Positions 1-8,778 of a stretch of 37,124 bases of DNA are shown piece after piece (positions within the stretch are counted from its first letter, which is position 1; each line of letters starts with the position of its first letter). Location: the NCBI GenBank assembly GCA_905480235.1, contig CAJQPP010000064.1:1-37124 (forward strand), given 5' to 3'. A program made the translations under genes and the position numbers. The DNA comes from an uncultured Pirellulaceae bacterium (GTDB lineage: Bacteria > Planctomycetota > Planctomycetia > Pirellulales > Pirellulaceae). Under the pieces are notes generated by a model that saw nothing but the letters and a program-made list of their open reading frames with translations, was not told the DNA's origin and did no database searches.

Positions 1-135
1 CTTTTCGTCAGTCGCCTTTTCGTCAGTCGTCTTTTCGTCAGTCGCCTTTTCGTCAGTCGTCTTTTCGTCAGTCGTCTTTTCGTCAGTCGTCTTTTCGTCA
101 GTCGCCTTTTCGTCAGTCGCCTTTTCGTCAGTCGC
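1..135 (-). repeat. 15-bp in-frame tandem repeat, nine copies (ATDEK/TTDEK)
   Basis: Nine head-to-tail 15-bp units occupy bases 1-135 and the array starts exactly at the window edge, so it probably continues. Units are identical except for one base (c or t at the last position of each unit on the + strand). Read on the minus strand they encode A-T-D-E-K or T-T-D-E-K, with the order from the gene's 5' side A,A,A,T,T,T,A,T,A. The unit is a multiple of three, so copy-number change keeps the frame of the PpiD-like gene. Confidence 0.95.
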
Positions 136-1173
136 CGAATCTGGTGTGTCCGTTTTCATTTCGGCAGCACCATCGTCACCCTCGAGATTGAATTCTGGAG
201 CGGGGTCTTCCCCGTTCTCACCAGATTCGTTGGTTTCCTCGGGAATCACCTCCATCACGATGGGATTTTTGGCAGCCACGTATTCGTCGTAGAGCTTTTT
301 CACATCTTCGGGCTTGATACTGGCTTCCGCGTTGGTGAGGAAAGTCTCGTAATCGGCTGTCAGAACAGCGGCGCGAAGTTTTCTTTGTGCCTTAAACCCA
401 GGCTTTTCGTTAGATGGATCAGAAAACTCGAATTCCCCTTCACCAAAAATCTCCCGAAGTTCGGTCAGAGTGGGTGTTTCACCAACTTCGGCCACGTATT
501 TCTCGACGGGGAACTCTAACAAGGTAGCGCCGCGTCTGCGGTTTAGTTTGAGGAAGTTTTCCCACGCATTGGTCACATTGGGGGATCTTGGGAGGCCCGT
601 CTGAACCACCCCGATCATTTGCTCAAAAGCGATTTCTTTTTTGAGCTGAGCCATGATGGCTGCAAAATCGGGGTTATTTCTGAACAAATCGAACGCAAAT
701 TGGTTCAAATCCAAAAACGTCAACTCATCGTTATCCGAGATGGCTTGCAGATAATCGAGCACAGCCTCGTCTCCGACCGACATACCCAACTCATCCGATT
801 TTTCCTTCAAAAGGACCCGCCGCATGACCTGCCGATCGAGCATTTCGGGCGAACCGGAAGAATCGATGGGGCTCAAAAGGGCAGCTCGGGGTCGAAAATT
901 CTCGGTACCGACGCTTTCCGCAGCGGCACGCTGTAATTCTTGAATAAACCGGATCGCCTGCGCATTCCGAATCCGATAATCCCGCAATTGTCCTCGCGTG
1001 AAGCGTCCGCCGCTGTATTCGACAACGACTTCGTTCATTTTTGGATCACCACCGTTTTGTGGCGTGAGATTGAAAAACACGCTGGGCAGTCCGAAAACAG
1101 CCATTAAAAGAACGCCAAAAACGATCAACATGCCTTTTTGGTTTTTGCGAAACCACGCCAGTGGAGATGCCAT
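1..1173 (-). CDS. PpiD/SurA-like membrane-anchored chaperone or peptidyl-prolyl isomerase (C-terminus beyond window)
   Basis: I translated this open frame from the ATG at 1173 down to base 1 without meeting a stop (391 codons), so the 3' end lies outside the window. Residues about 14-34 form one hydrophobic helix after a short basic N-terminus (WFRKNQKG), which predicts an inner-membrane anchor with the rest in the periplasm. The following region is helical and charged and resembles the SurA/PpiD N-terminal chaperone fold: a segment with paired Arg (RQVMRRVLLKEK), then DELGMSVGDEAV. I do not see a parvulin domain; if present it is beyond the edge. An acidic, disordered segment leads into ATDEK/TTDEK repeats at 135-1. 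The family call rests on architecture and on similarity to planctomycete PpiD-like proteins I know; the catalytic function is not shown here. Confidence 0.7.
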   Translation of the reverse strand, partial: MASPLAWFRKNQKGMLIVFGVLLMAVFGLPSVFFNLTPQNGGDPKMNEVVVEYSGGRFTRGQLRDYRIRNAQAIRFIQELQRAAAESVGTENFRPRAALLSPIDSSGSPEMLDRQVMRRVLLKEKSDELGMSVGDEAVLDYLQAISDNDELTFLDLNQFAFDLFRNNPDFAAIMAQLKKEIAFEQMIGVVQTGLPRSPNVTNAWENFLKLNRRRGATLLEFPVEKYVAEVGETPTLTELREIFGEGEFEFSDPSNEKPGFKAQRKLRAAVLTADYETFLTNAEASIKPEDVKKLYDEYVAAKNPIVMEVIPEETNESGENGEDPAPEFNLEGDDGAAEMKTDTPDSATDEKATDEKATDEKTTDEKTTDEKTTDEKATDEKTTDEKATDEK

Positions 1174-1542
1174 CTAAACCGGTCCTGTTTGATGTAATAA
1201 TACTAGTCAGCTAATTCGGTGAGGGCTTGACAACCCCAAGCCGACAACATTATCCCTTTTTGCAGCGAATTACGACAACCCTAACGAATTGGCTTTGCCA
1301 TGGGAGGCAACATTCCGGTTCTGCGGGTTAGCGAGTTCGGTCAAGCAGAGTAATTCGTGATTTTAGGATTAGTGGCCGTAAGTTCAATCCCAATCGTAAA
1401 TAACGACGATTTGCAAGGACAGCGAGGGTTGCATACTCCCAAGGTATGATCCTTTGCCCGCCGACCATGGTTTTGGCGGTCCCGCGTAACATTGTCATTG
1501 GATTCCGAGTCGCATCCAGCACCTCATTTCGAGCAAACCCGT
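1174..1542. other. Divergent intergenic region between the PpiD-like gene and topB
   Basis: No gene is supported in these 369 bases. A TTGACA at 1227-1232 is followed 15 bases later by CATTAT (1248-1253) on the + strand; this is a possible but poorly spaced promoter for the topoisomerase gene and would leave a leader of nearly 290 bases. I see no tRNA, no clear riboswitch and no convincing terminator here. Confidence 0.4.
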
Positions 1543-4254
1543 ATGTCAAAATTTCTTGTAATTGCAGAAAAACCCAGTGTCGCCACCGATTTGGCAAGAG
1601 TTCTGGGGAAACTGCCGCAGGTAGGGAAGTTCGAAAAGAAAAAAGACTATTTCGAAAATGAAAACGGATATATCTCCTCGGCGGTCGGGCATCTCGTCGA
1701 ATTGAAGATGCCACTGACGCCCGAAGGAAAAAAATTACCTTGGGGTATGAAGCACCTACCGGTAATCCCTGATCGATTCGAGCTACAACCGATCGAAAAA
1801 AATGAGTCGCGGTTCAAATTATTGCTGCGACTGTTAAAGAAAAAAGAGGTCACCACCGTCATTAACGCTTGTGATGCCGGGCGTGAGGGCGAGTTAATCT
1901 TTCGGTACCTGCTCAAATTGGCAGATTTGCCCAAAGAGTTTGACGTCAAGAGAATGTGGTTTCAATCGATGACCGATGGATCGATTCAAGATTCGTGGGA
2001 TCATATGCGTTCCGACGAGGAGATGCATGCCTTGGCCGATGCCGCCATGTGTCGCAGTGAAAGCGATTGGCTAATTGGGCTGAATGGAACTCGCGTACTG
2101 ACCGCATTCAACAGCCGCAATGGCGGTTTCAATGTGACGACAGCGGGTCGGGTGCAAACTCCGACATTAGTGATCTTGGCCGAACGGGAAAAGGAAATTC
2201 GCGCTTTTAAACCGGAATCCTACTGGGAAGTACATGGCGAATTCCAAGTCGAAAAGGGCGAGTACGCGGGCCGTTGGTTTCGAGAAAACTTCTCCAAGGA
2301 AGACAATCGGCCTCATGCGCGAGCAGAACGCATTTGGAATCGTGAAGAGGCGGCCGCTATTGTGACGCGTTGCGAAGGTAAGCAGGGCATCGTCGAGGAA
2401 AACAAAAAACCTCAAAAGCAGGCTCCCCCGCTTCTCTTCGACCTTACCAGCTTGCAACGCGAGGCTGGTAACAAACATGGTTTCAGTGCACGCAGAACTT
2501 TGCAATTAGCTCAGGCCTGTTACGACCGGCACAAATTACTGACCTACCCAAGAACAGATTCCAAGTACTTGCCGGAAGATTATTTGGACGAGGTGAAAAA
2601 GACGGTAGCCAATTTAGCGGCGGCTAAATCCAATGAAAATTTCGACAGTAATTTGTCAAAATGCTGCAAGTGGATTATCGAAAACCAGCGTATTACGCCG
2701 ACCAAACGTATCTTTAACACCGCCAAAGTCAGCGATCACTTTGCCATCATTCCGACCGGTAAATTGCCGACAGCGAAAATGGACGATGGGGCATTAAAGC
2801 TTTATATGCTGGTGCTGCGGCGTTTCTTAAGCATCTTTTATCCGCATGCAGAATATGAGTTAACGCGGCGAATTACCCGTATCGGGGAAGATACTTTTTT
2901 AACCACGGGAAAGGTGCTGGTTGTCCCTGGTTATCTAGAGGTCTATGGTCGAAAGGCCGGGGTCGCCGCTGACAAAGACGAATTGGTCGGAGCCAACGAC
3001 GGGGATTCGGCCGACACCAATTCGATTGAATCCAAGGAAGACCAAACCAAGCCGCCGGCACGATACAACGATTCGACGTTGCTGTCGGCCATGGAAACCG
3101 CTGGCAAACGCGTCGAAGACGAAGAACTAAAAGAGGCAATGAGCGAGCGAGGCTTGGGCACGCCGGCGACTCGCGCTGCGATTATCGAAAACCTGATCCG
3201 ACAAAAATACCTTTTCCGCGACGATCGTCAAAAACGCGACTTAGTCGTATCCAACAAAGGCCTTGCCCTGGTCGACCTTTTGCAAGATGTCGGTCTGGAA
3301 ACGCTGGGCTCACCGGAGATGACGGGAGAATGGGAATACAAACTCAAACAGATGGAACAAGGTGAACTTGATCGCCAAGTCTTCATGGATGAGATCAAAT
3401 CCTTGACCTGCGACATCGTCAAACAGACCCAGGACTTCACCGACGAGATTGTGAATCGACCCTTCCCGGATCTGAATGCCCCCTGCCCGGAGTGCGGCGG
3501 CATGGTGCACAAGCAAACTGACGGTTTATTCAGTTGCTACAACCCGGAATGCGAATTCCGGCTCAAAAAACACATCGCCTCCCACGAACTGACCGAGGAA
3601 GAAGCACGCATCCTGATGACCGATCGCCGGGTCGGTCCCATCGACACATTCAAGAGCCGATTTGGTAAGCCCTTTTCCGCTGAATTGACCATCGACAAAA
3701 AGAAAAAGACGTGGAAAGTCGAATTCGTTTTTGAAGGGGATGACCGGTTAGATGAAGAAATGAAAAATCTCTCTGATGAGCAAGTAATGTGTGAAGCGGC
3801 GTTGCTGGAAGGCTCACCTGAAAACGTAAAAGTCTATGAAACCGATCGCGCTTTCTGGGCTCCTGAGATGGCTCGAAAAAATCAAGAGCGGGGAGTCCGC
3901 ATCGCCAAGACCATCTTGGAAAAAGAGATCCCTACCGAACAAGGCATAAAGTTATTCACCGAGGGCAAAACCGAATTGATGCCCGGTTTCCGATCCAAAA
4001 AAGGTCGCTTTTTCGCGGCTCATTTGACACTGGATAAGGTCAGCGGCAAGCTGGGGTTCGAATTCGCGCCGCGGAAAGCCAAAAAGAAAGACGAGGAGGA
4101 ATCCGAAGACGGCGAAACCAAAGCCAAGAAAAAAGTCGCCAAAAAGAAAGCGACAAAGAAAAAAGCCACCAAAAAGAAAGCGGCTAAAAAGAAAACCGCT
4201 AAAAAGAAAGCGGCAACGAAAACAACTGTCGAAAAAGGCGCAGATGACGACTAG
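1543..4254 (+). CDS. topB: DNA topoisomerase III-type (type IA topoisomerase) with lysine-rich tail
   Basis: The 903-residue protein is a type IA topoisomerase that cuts and rejoins one DNA strand through a 5'-phosphotyrosine. The N-terminal Toprim domain shows AEKPSVA with Glu9 and the acidic motif DAGREGE at 111-117. The catalytic tyrosine is Tyr335 in TYPRTDS, close to its place in E. coli TopB. A zinc-ribbon CPEC...C...C lies at about 648-670, followed by two topoisomerase C-terminal repeats (FKSRFGKPF near 705, FRSKKGRFF near 815). The last 55 residues are Lys/Ala/Thr repeats like histone H1. A TTG at 1492 would add 17 residues, but the family starts at [12 protein letters not shown], so I use the ATG at 1543. 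It is a single gene, convergent with the thioredoxin-like gene. Confidence 0.95.
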   Translation: MSKFLVIAEKPSVATDLARVLGKLPQVGKFEKKKDYFENENGYISSAVGHLVELKMPLTPEGKKLPWGMKHLPVIPDRFELQPIEKNESRFKLLLRLLKKKEVTTVINACDAGREGELIFRYLLKLADLPKEFDVKRMWFQSMTDGSIQDSWDHMRSDEEMHALADAAMCRSESDWLIGLNGTRVLTAFNSRNGGFNVTTAGRVQTPTLVILAEREKEIRAFKPESYWEVHGEFQVEKGEYAGRWFRENFSKEDNRPHARAERIWNREEAAAIVTRCEGKQGIVEENKKPQKQAPPLLFDLTSLQREAGNKHGFSARRTLQLAQACYDRHKLLTYPRTDSKYLPEDYLDEVKKTVANLAAAKSNENFDSNLSKCCKWIIENQRITPTKRIFNTAKVSDHFAIIPTGKLPTAKMDDGALKLYMLVLRRFLSIFYPHAEYELTRRITRIGEDTFLTTGKVLVVPGYLEVYGRKAGVAADKDELVGANDGDSADTNSIESKEDQTKPPARYNDSTLLSAMETAGKRVEDEELKEAMSERGLGTPATRAAIIENLIRQKYLFRDDRQKRDLVVSNKGLALVDLLQDVGLETLGSPEMTGEWEYKLKQMEQGELDRQVFMDEIKSLTCDIVKQTQDFTDEIVNRPFPDLNAPCPECGGMVHKQTDGLFSCYNPECEFRLKKHIASHELTEEEARILMTDRRVGPIDTFKSRFGKPFSAELTIDKKKKTWKVEFVFEGDDRLDEEMKNLSDEQVMCEAALLEGSPENVKVYETDRAFWAPEMARKNQERGVRIAKTILEKEIPTEQGIKLFTEGKTELMPGFRSKKGRFFAAHLTLDKVSGKLGFEFAPRKAKKKDEEESEDGETKAKKKVAKKKATKKKATKKKAAKKKTAKKKAATKTTVEKGADDD

Positions 4255-4263
4255 GCGATTCGA

Positions 4264-4285
4264 TCCGCCGCCCACCTTTGGCGGA
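4264..4285. terminator. Hairpin between convergent topB and thioredoxin-like gene
   Basis: TCCGCC (4264-4269) and GGCGGA (4280-4285) form a perfect 6-bp GC-rich stem with a 10-base loop, directly after the topB stop and before the stop of the opposite gene. There is no U tract on either side, so it may only be a weak or Rho-assisted terminator. Confidence 0.35.
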
Positions 4286-4290
4286 GAAAA

Positions 4291-4821
4291 CTAAAACGCC
4301 AAAGCCAAAATTTCATCCGCCTTGCGCGTCCACACTTCTGCACCGCCCGGTAGGTAACCCAGTTTCCCCATGACCTGCCCATTCGAATTCACGAATAACG
4401 CGGTCGGATAACTGGTGATATTTTTGGAATAGCGTTCCTTGAGCATTTCATTCTGTCGCTCAAGTTCGGGCTCCAGCGAACTCTGGCGAGGAAAATCGAG
4501 AACCACCGGAACGATCTTGTCACCGTACCACGCAGTAAATTCAGGTGTGTGGAAAACTTCGTTCTCCAGCATCACGCAATACTTGCACCAATCACTGCCG
4601 GTAAACCAAAGCAAAATCAGTTTCTCAGACTCCGCCGCCTCGACCCGTGCCTCGGCGAATGAGGTCCCCCAGGGGACGTCGATCAATGACTCGCTGGCCG
4701 GAGTGGAAAAGTTCATCCAGGCCGGTAAACGGTTCGTTGCACTGCAACCCACCATCAATGTGGATATCACAACGGCGAACAGGGCGATCGGCAAGCACCA
4801 ATAAAAACGGGTTTTGGACAT
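4291..4821 (-). CDS. Thioredoxin-fold lipoprotein
   Basis: The 176-residue protein has a lipoprotein signal peptide: basic start, hydrophobic core at about 10-24 and lipobox MVGC with the lipidated Cys26. After a short linker comes a thioredoxin fold with the redox motif WCKYC (Cys79/Cys82) in GSDWCKYC and the cis-proline segment TSYPT at Pro139. This matches the thioredoxin_7/DsbD-gamma-like group of exported disulfide oxidoreductases. It probably acts on periplasmic cysteines, either as a reductase fed from the membrane or in disulfide repair; the sequence does not tell which. The gene lies downstream of dus on the same strand with a 169-base gap, so co-transcription is possible. The ATG at 4821 fits the signal peptide. 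Confidence 0.85.
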   Translation of the reverse strand: MSKTRFYWCLPIALFAVVISTLMVGCSATNRLPAWMNFSTPASESLIDVPWGTSFAEARVEAAESEKLILLWFTGSDWCKYCVMLENEVFHTPEFTAWYGDKIVPVVLDFPRQSSLEPELERQNEMLKERYSKNITSYPTALFVNSNGQVMGKLGYLPGGAEVWTRKADEILALAF

Positions 4822-4990
4822 GGAATCCCTCTACATAAAAACGAGCAGAGCAACCCGAGGTGGGTTCTTGCTGGTGCGGAAAAGTAGCAAATCCTCGGCG
4901 CTCGGGCCATAGAACTTTGGTGCTCAGAAACCTGAGACGCCAATCCGCACTGGCTGTCTGCTACCTCGCATTTTAGGCGACTCGCAAATG

Positions 4991-6070
4991 CTAGCTACTG
5001 CTTTGCGCCTTGTGCATGCGGCCATTGGGATGCTGGCCTGGCAAATCCTCGGCGTACCATTTATCTAGAACGACCTGCCATTCCTCGCGGTTTTTCGCTT
5101 TGGCGAAATCCTTTCGCACCCATTCGTACTCGGGGTGTAGTATGGAGTATTTGATACCGAATTTCCGCATGATAGGACCTACCCGCGCCTCCCCGTAAAC
5201 CTGCTCGGCGAGTCCAAAGTGCTCCAGGATCGTGTCTCGCTGCTCGAAAAGGTTAGGTGGTTCCGGTAACGCTTCACCACGGGCCAGGGCTCTGGTTTGT
5301 GAAAAAATCCAAGGGTTACCAATCGCTCCCCGAGCCACCGTCACTCCATCGACTCCTGTTTCGGCGATCATATCCAAGCAATCCTGAGGCGTGAATAAAT
5401 CTCCACTGCCGAGTATCACTTTCTCTCCCGCATGCTGCTTGAGCTCTTTCAAAAAAGCCCAACGACTGGGTCCGATATAACGTTGTTCCACGGTACGACC
5501 ATGTACCGTTATCGCAGCGACGCCAATGTTGAACGCACCATCCAAAATGCGGAAAAAGTTGTCGCGGCTGGCATCCGAGTCATCGATCCCCCGTCTCATT
5601 TTTACCGTCACAGGAATATGATCGGGCACGATATCCCGCGTTTTTTGTACAATCTCCAAGGCAATTTCTGGTTGTCCTAAATGAAACCCGCCTCGGCAAC
5701 GCCCCAGCACTTTTTTAACCGGGCAGCCAAAATTGATGTCAATTACATCAAAACCCGCTTGCACCAATTTCTGGGCTCCTAATGCAAATTGCTCAGGTTC
5801 CGCCCCCATTAATTGACCAGCCACAGGATGTTCCTCGTCGCTGATATGCAGAAAGTGGCTGGTTCGCTTACGCTCCTTCATATCCACCAAAAATTTATCC
5901 AACATGACCTCGCACAACGTGTAAGGGGCACCTTTTCTTTTGGCAATCACGCGCATGGGCCAGTCGCTGTAGCCGGATAGCGCAGCTTGAACCACCGGAA
6001 AATCCAGCAATATATCGCCGATTTTCAGGGGTTTTAGTGACAAAGGTCTGTGCGATGAAGATGTAATCAT
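4991..6070 (-). CDS. dus: tRNA-dihydrouridine synthase (DusB-like)
   Basis: The 359-residue protein is an FMN-dependent enzyme that reduces uridines in the D-loop of tRNA with NADPH. It shows the Dus TIM barrel: the early AALSGYSDWPMR segment, the catalytic cysteine Cys116 in DINFGCPVKKV, the FMN/substrate lysine in VTVKMRRG (Lys157), HGRTVEQ at 190-196, and the late phosphate-binding GVDGVTVARGAIGNPWIF. A C-terminal helical domain follows, giving the usual family length. DusB differs in having an alanine-rich AKKV segment after GCP, while this one reads PVKKVLGRCRGG, so I do not assign the subfamily or the modified position firmly. The start at 6070 is ATG; the conserved domain begins about 15 residues in. 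Confidence 0.92.
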   Translation of the reverse strand: MITSSSHRPLSLKPLKIGDILLDFPVVQAALSGYSDWPMRVIAKRKGAPYTLCEVMLDKFLVDMKERKRTSHFLHISDEEHPVAGQLMGAEPEQFALGAQKLVQAGFDVIDINFGCPVKKVLGRCRGGFHLGQPEIALEIVQKTRDIVPDHIPVTVKMRRGIDDSDASRDNFFRILDGAFNIGVAAITVHGRTVEQRYIGPSRWAFLKELKQHAGEKVILGSGDLFTPQDCLDMIAETGVDGVTVARGAIGNPWIFSQTRALARGEALPEPPNLFEQRDTILEHFGLAEQVYGEARVGPIMRKFGIKYSILHPEYEWVRKDFAKAKNREEWQVVLDKWYAEDLPGQHPNGRMHKAQSSS

Positions 6071-6251
6071 TGGGAATTCCTACCGAGACCAATTCTAACT
6101 GGCAAAACCATTTCAGCCAATGCAAGACGATTCCAACGGTACGTATTGCCCACCTGTGAAGAATGAGATTTAATCAAATGAATGGGTCAGCGCTTCTCAG
6201 CTGAGAATGCTAAAATCCACGTCTTTCCCGTTCCCTTTGCGGAAAAATGAC

Positions 6252-6743
6252 ATGCTTGACTGGGTATGGAATCTATGGCCGATCCTGTTGGTGGCCGCAA
6301 TGATTATTGCGACGTTCACGCTGATCCAGCATTTGGCAGGTCGCACCACCACTCCGTACGTGGCCAGAGAGCGTTTGGTCACAAAATCCGAGCTGCTATT
6401 TTTTCACGAACTAAGAACCGCTGTGGATGGCGACTGGGAAATTTTTGGCATGGTACGCATTGCGGATATCTTAAAGGTGCCCAAAGGTATCAAGCAGCGT
6501 CGAGCATGGTTAAACAAAATTCTCTCGAAGCACATTGACTTTGTGCTCTGCGACTCCGATACACTGGAGGTCATGGTCGCTATTGAACTGGATGATCCGT
6601 CCCACAACCGACCACATCGCATCGAACGTGACCAATTCGTTAACACGGCATTTGCCGACGCCGGTATCCCGCTTTTGAGAATTCCGACGCAGGCGGCTTA
6701 CGATCCTGCAGTCCTTCGTAAAATGATCGATCGCGAGGTTTAG
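6252..6743 (+). CDS. Membrane-anchored DUF2726 protein
   Basis: This 163-residue protein has one N-terminal membrane helix at about 5-25 and a cytosolic DUF2726 domain. The visible core is SELLFFHEL near 46, VRIADIL near 68, then IELDDPSH (111-118), RIERDQFVNTAFADAGIPLLRI (written here only as its parts RIERDQF, at about 123, and GIPLLRI, at about 138). The acidic IELDD plus the later Asp/Arg pattern resembles a restriction-endonuclease-like fold, so nuclease activity is possible but unproven. An in-frame ATG at 6207 would add 15 residues; the ATG at 6252 puts the membrane helix directly at the N-terminus, which is usual for this family. No partner gene is evident. Confidence 0.8.
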   Translation: MLDWVWNLWPILLVAAMIIATFTLIQHLAGRTTTPYVARERLVTKSELLFFHELRTAVDGDWEIFGMVRIADILKVPKGIKQRRAWLNKILSKHIDFVLCDSDTLEVMVAIELDDPSHNRPHRIERDQFVNTAFADAGIPLLRIPTQAAYDPAVLRKMIDREV

Positions 6744-6951
6744 ACGAGCCAGTTTTCACGACCATCAACAGTCTCAAACTCTCCCCAGAAACGTCACCGA
6801 GTCGAACATAAAATGCGGTAACCAGCCCTCGCAATCACGGCAGAGTCCATTGGGAACTTGGCGATGCTGTTTAGATAGTCTATTTTTTTGAGCAAGCACT
6901 TCGTCGGAAATCCCCAGCATTTCCAAGATAAATATCCCCTTATCCCAAGTC

Positions 6952-8040
6952 ATGCAGAAACGCGATCGCCCGCCCCAACTTTCCGTCAGCCCTAACCAAC
7001 CTGCCGCATCGACAACGCAAGGCTGGTTCAGGAATTACATGCGCAATGCGTTGCTCGCGATCGGTCTGGTCATCTGCCTGGCAACCCTCCTGCGATTTCT
7101 GTTACCCGAATGGTGGATCACGGAAATCCTCTCCAGTTTCGCCGTGCAATATGTCCTTTTGATGCTGCCGTTGATTTTGGCTTGTTTCATTTGGCGAAAC
7201 TGGAAGTGGGCAGCGTTGTTTTGCACCGTCCTAGGGATTAATGGCTTCATCATTTCCGACTATGTATTGTTCCGGCAAGCGCCCGCGTCCAACCGGAATA
7301 CGCAACAGGAACCACCCTTTCGCTTGATGATTCAAAATGTCCAAGTGAATAACACAGCCTTCGATCGCCTCATCGAATTGGTCAATCAAGAACAACCTAC
7401 CGTCATTCTGTTGTTGGAGACGAATGAAAATTGGATTCGCGCACTGGAACGCCTACACGGTGCTTACCCTTGGCACAAACATGACGCACATCAAGGGGCT
7501 TTTGGCATTTCTATTTTGTCCAAACAACCTTGGGATTCCTGCGAAATTCTGAAGATGGGTCCCCACGAACTCCCTACCGTATTGGCAAAATGGGGGAGCC
7601 AAGAATCCCAACTGACCCTGGTTGGCGTTCATCCGTTTCCTCCGATCTCATCTTCGAAAACTCACTCACGGAATCGCCAACTCGTGGAAAGTCTGCGTTT
7701 ATTGGAGGCAAATTCCCAGCAATACGAGGGGACAAAAATCATGGCAGGGGATTTCAACATGACGCCATGGTCCCCGTGGTTTAAGAAACTACTCGTCGAT
7801 CCCTACCAGGCGTTCGGTGGATTTTGCTTCGGGGATTCTCCCTCGGCCACATCAATGCCCTTTCGAGATGCCGCCCAGAACTTCCACCTGAATCCCACTT
7901 GGCAGCTTTTTCCTTCGTTACTGGGTGGTGTGAAAATCGATCAGGTCCTGATTCACTCGCAAGATGAAATTTTAAGTTACCGTGTCGGCCCCAACGTGGG
8001 CTCGGATCATCGAGCGGTATTGGTCGATATTGCTCGATAA
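6952..8040 (+). CDS. Membrane-anchored endonuclease/exonuclease/phosphatase (EEP) family protein
   Basis: The 362-residue protein starts with three membrane helices (about 30-50, 62-80, 86-106), then an EEP/DNase I-like domain. Catalytic residues typical of the fold are visible: Glu156 in LLLETN, His227 in VGVHPFP, Asp267 and Asn269 in AGDFNMTPWS, Asp330 in KIDQVLI and the terminal Asp352-His353 in GSDHRAVLVDI. All members use a metal ion to hydrolyse phosphodiester or phosphomonoester bonds, with substrates from DNA to sphingomyelin and inositol phosphates; three N-terminal helices followed by this domain are common in bacterial proteins of unknown substrate. The domain probably faces the periplasm. 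The start ATG at 6952 is supported by the position of the first helix. Confidence 0.88.
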   Translation: MQKRDRPPQLSVSPNQPAASTTQGWFRNYMRNALLAIGLVICLATLLRFLLPEWWITEILSSFAVQYVLLMLPLILACFIWRNWKWAALFCTVLGINGFIISDYVLFRQAPASNRNTQQEPPFRLMIQNVQVNNTAFDRLIELVNQEQPTVILLLETNENWIRALERLHGAYPWHKHDAHQGAFGISILSKQPWDSCEILKMGPHELPTVLAKWGSQESQLTLVGVHPFPPISSSKTHSRNRQLVESLRLLEANSQQYEGTKIMAGDFNMTPWSPWFKKLLVDPYQAFGGFCFGDSPSATSMPFRDAAQNFHLNPTWQLFPSLLGGVKIDQVLIHSQDEILSYRVGPNVGSDHRAVLVDIAR

Positions 8041-8244
8041 ACGTCGACTTTAAATTGCGTGGGCACGTGAGCCAGCATGGCATCGGTGGATAACAAGTTT
8101 GAGGGGGAAGGTTGCGCTACTGCTTTACGGCAGAGGTGAAATTCGTTGAAATGACCGACTTGGAAGGATTGGCTGGCGACCCCGGTGCCCAGACAACCGA
8201 CCGATATCCGACACCTGACACGCAACGCATTGCTTCATGAGCTT

Positions 8245-8259
8245 GGCACCATCGGTGCC
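8245..8259 (+). other. Perfect hairpin upstream of the Nudix gene
   Basis: GGCACC (8245-8250) and GGTGCC (8254-8259) form a 6-bp stem with a 3-base loop, 50 bases before the Nudix start. No U tract follows. It may end the preceding transcript or sit in the Nudix leader; the sequence does not decide. Confidence 0.3.
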
Positions 8260-8309
8260 GCCCCACAGGCAACCGAGGCAAAACCCCCATCAAACTGAGG
8301 AGACCTGGA

Positions 8310-8723
8310 ATGCAACCTGACCGCCAAGCTGCCATCGCGGTCATTGTGCAGTCGGGTCGCTTCCTCGTGATTGAGCGCTCGCAACAGGTGAGAGCGCCCG
8401 GTAAACTCTGCTTTCCAGGCGGGGAAGTGGAATCCGGAGAACATGTTGCCGAAGCGGTAATACGCGAATTGCATGAGGAGATGAAGCTCGCCATCCAACC
8501 GGTACGACAAATCTGGAAAAGCGTCGCTCCATCGGGTTGCATCCTGCATTGGATTCACGCCCGCGTGATCGGCGAGTGCGATCCCATTCCCAACCCTCGG
8601 GAAGTCGCAGAATGGTTTTGGATGACCCCAGAAGCGCTAGCGGAGCACCCCAAGACCTTGAGCTCCAACGTCGGCTTTATCAAAGCCAGCGATTCGGGAG
8701 AACTTCTCTTGCCGACCCAATAA
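8310..8723 (+). CDS. Nudix hydrolase
   Basis: The 137-residue protein has the Nudix fold, which hydrolyses nucleoside diphosphates linked to other groups. The Nudix box runs from Gly38 to Leu60: Gly38, Glu44, Arg52-Glu53, Leu54, Glu56-Glu57, so the metal-binding RE..EE core is complete. The last conserved glycine of the box is Lys59 here, a tolerated but unusual change. The N-terminal RQAAIAVIVQSGRFLVI and APGKLCFPGGEV segments are typical. GAGGAG at about 8298-8303 sits well before the ATG, one of the few clear ribosome binding sites in the window. Substrate is not predictable; a housekeeping (d)NTP or capped-metabolite cleaning role is possible. Confidence 0.9.
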   Translation: MQPDRQAAIAVIVQSGRFLVIERSQQVRAPGKLCFPGGEVESGEHVAEAVIRELHEEMKLAIQPVRQIWKSVAPSGCILHWIHARVIGECDPIPNPREVAEWFWMTPEALAEHPKTLSSNVGFIKASDSGELLLPTQ

Positions 8724-8739
8724 GGACAACAGAAAGATA

Positions 8740-8754
8740 CAGGTCAACCACCTG
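8740..8754. terminator. Small hairpin between convergent genes
   Basis: CAGGT (8740-8744) and ACCTG (8750-8754) form a 5-bp stem with a 5-base loop in the 55-base gap between the Nudix gene and the opposite CX4CH gene. No U tract is present, so this is only a weak terminator candidate. Confidence 0.25.
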
Positions 8755-8778
8755 CGCTCGGTAAAGAAGCGGCCAGAG

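Noticed and set aside
1..135. Tandem repeats as a possible CRISPR or VNTR-type regulatory array
   Set aside because: Units are 15 bp with no spacers and stay in frame inside a coding sequence, so this is a protein-coding repeat.
4852..4866. AACCC/GGGTT hairpin downstream of dus as a terminator
   Set aside because: Five-bp stem without T run on either strand; too weak to call.
8131..8160. Short stretch resembling 16S rRNA (AGAGGTGAAATTCGT)
   Set aside because: Only about 15 bases agree with the 16S helix region and the flanks do not continue the match, so no rRNA or fragment is supported.
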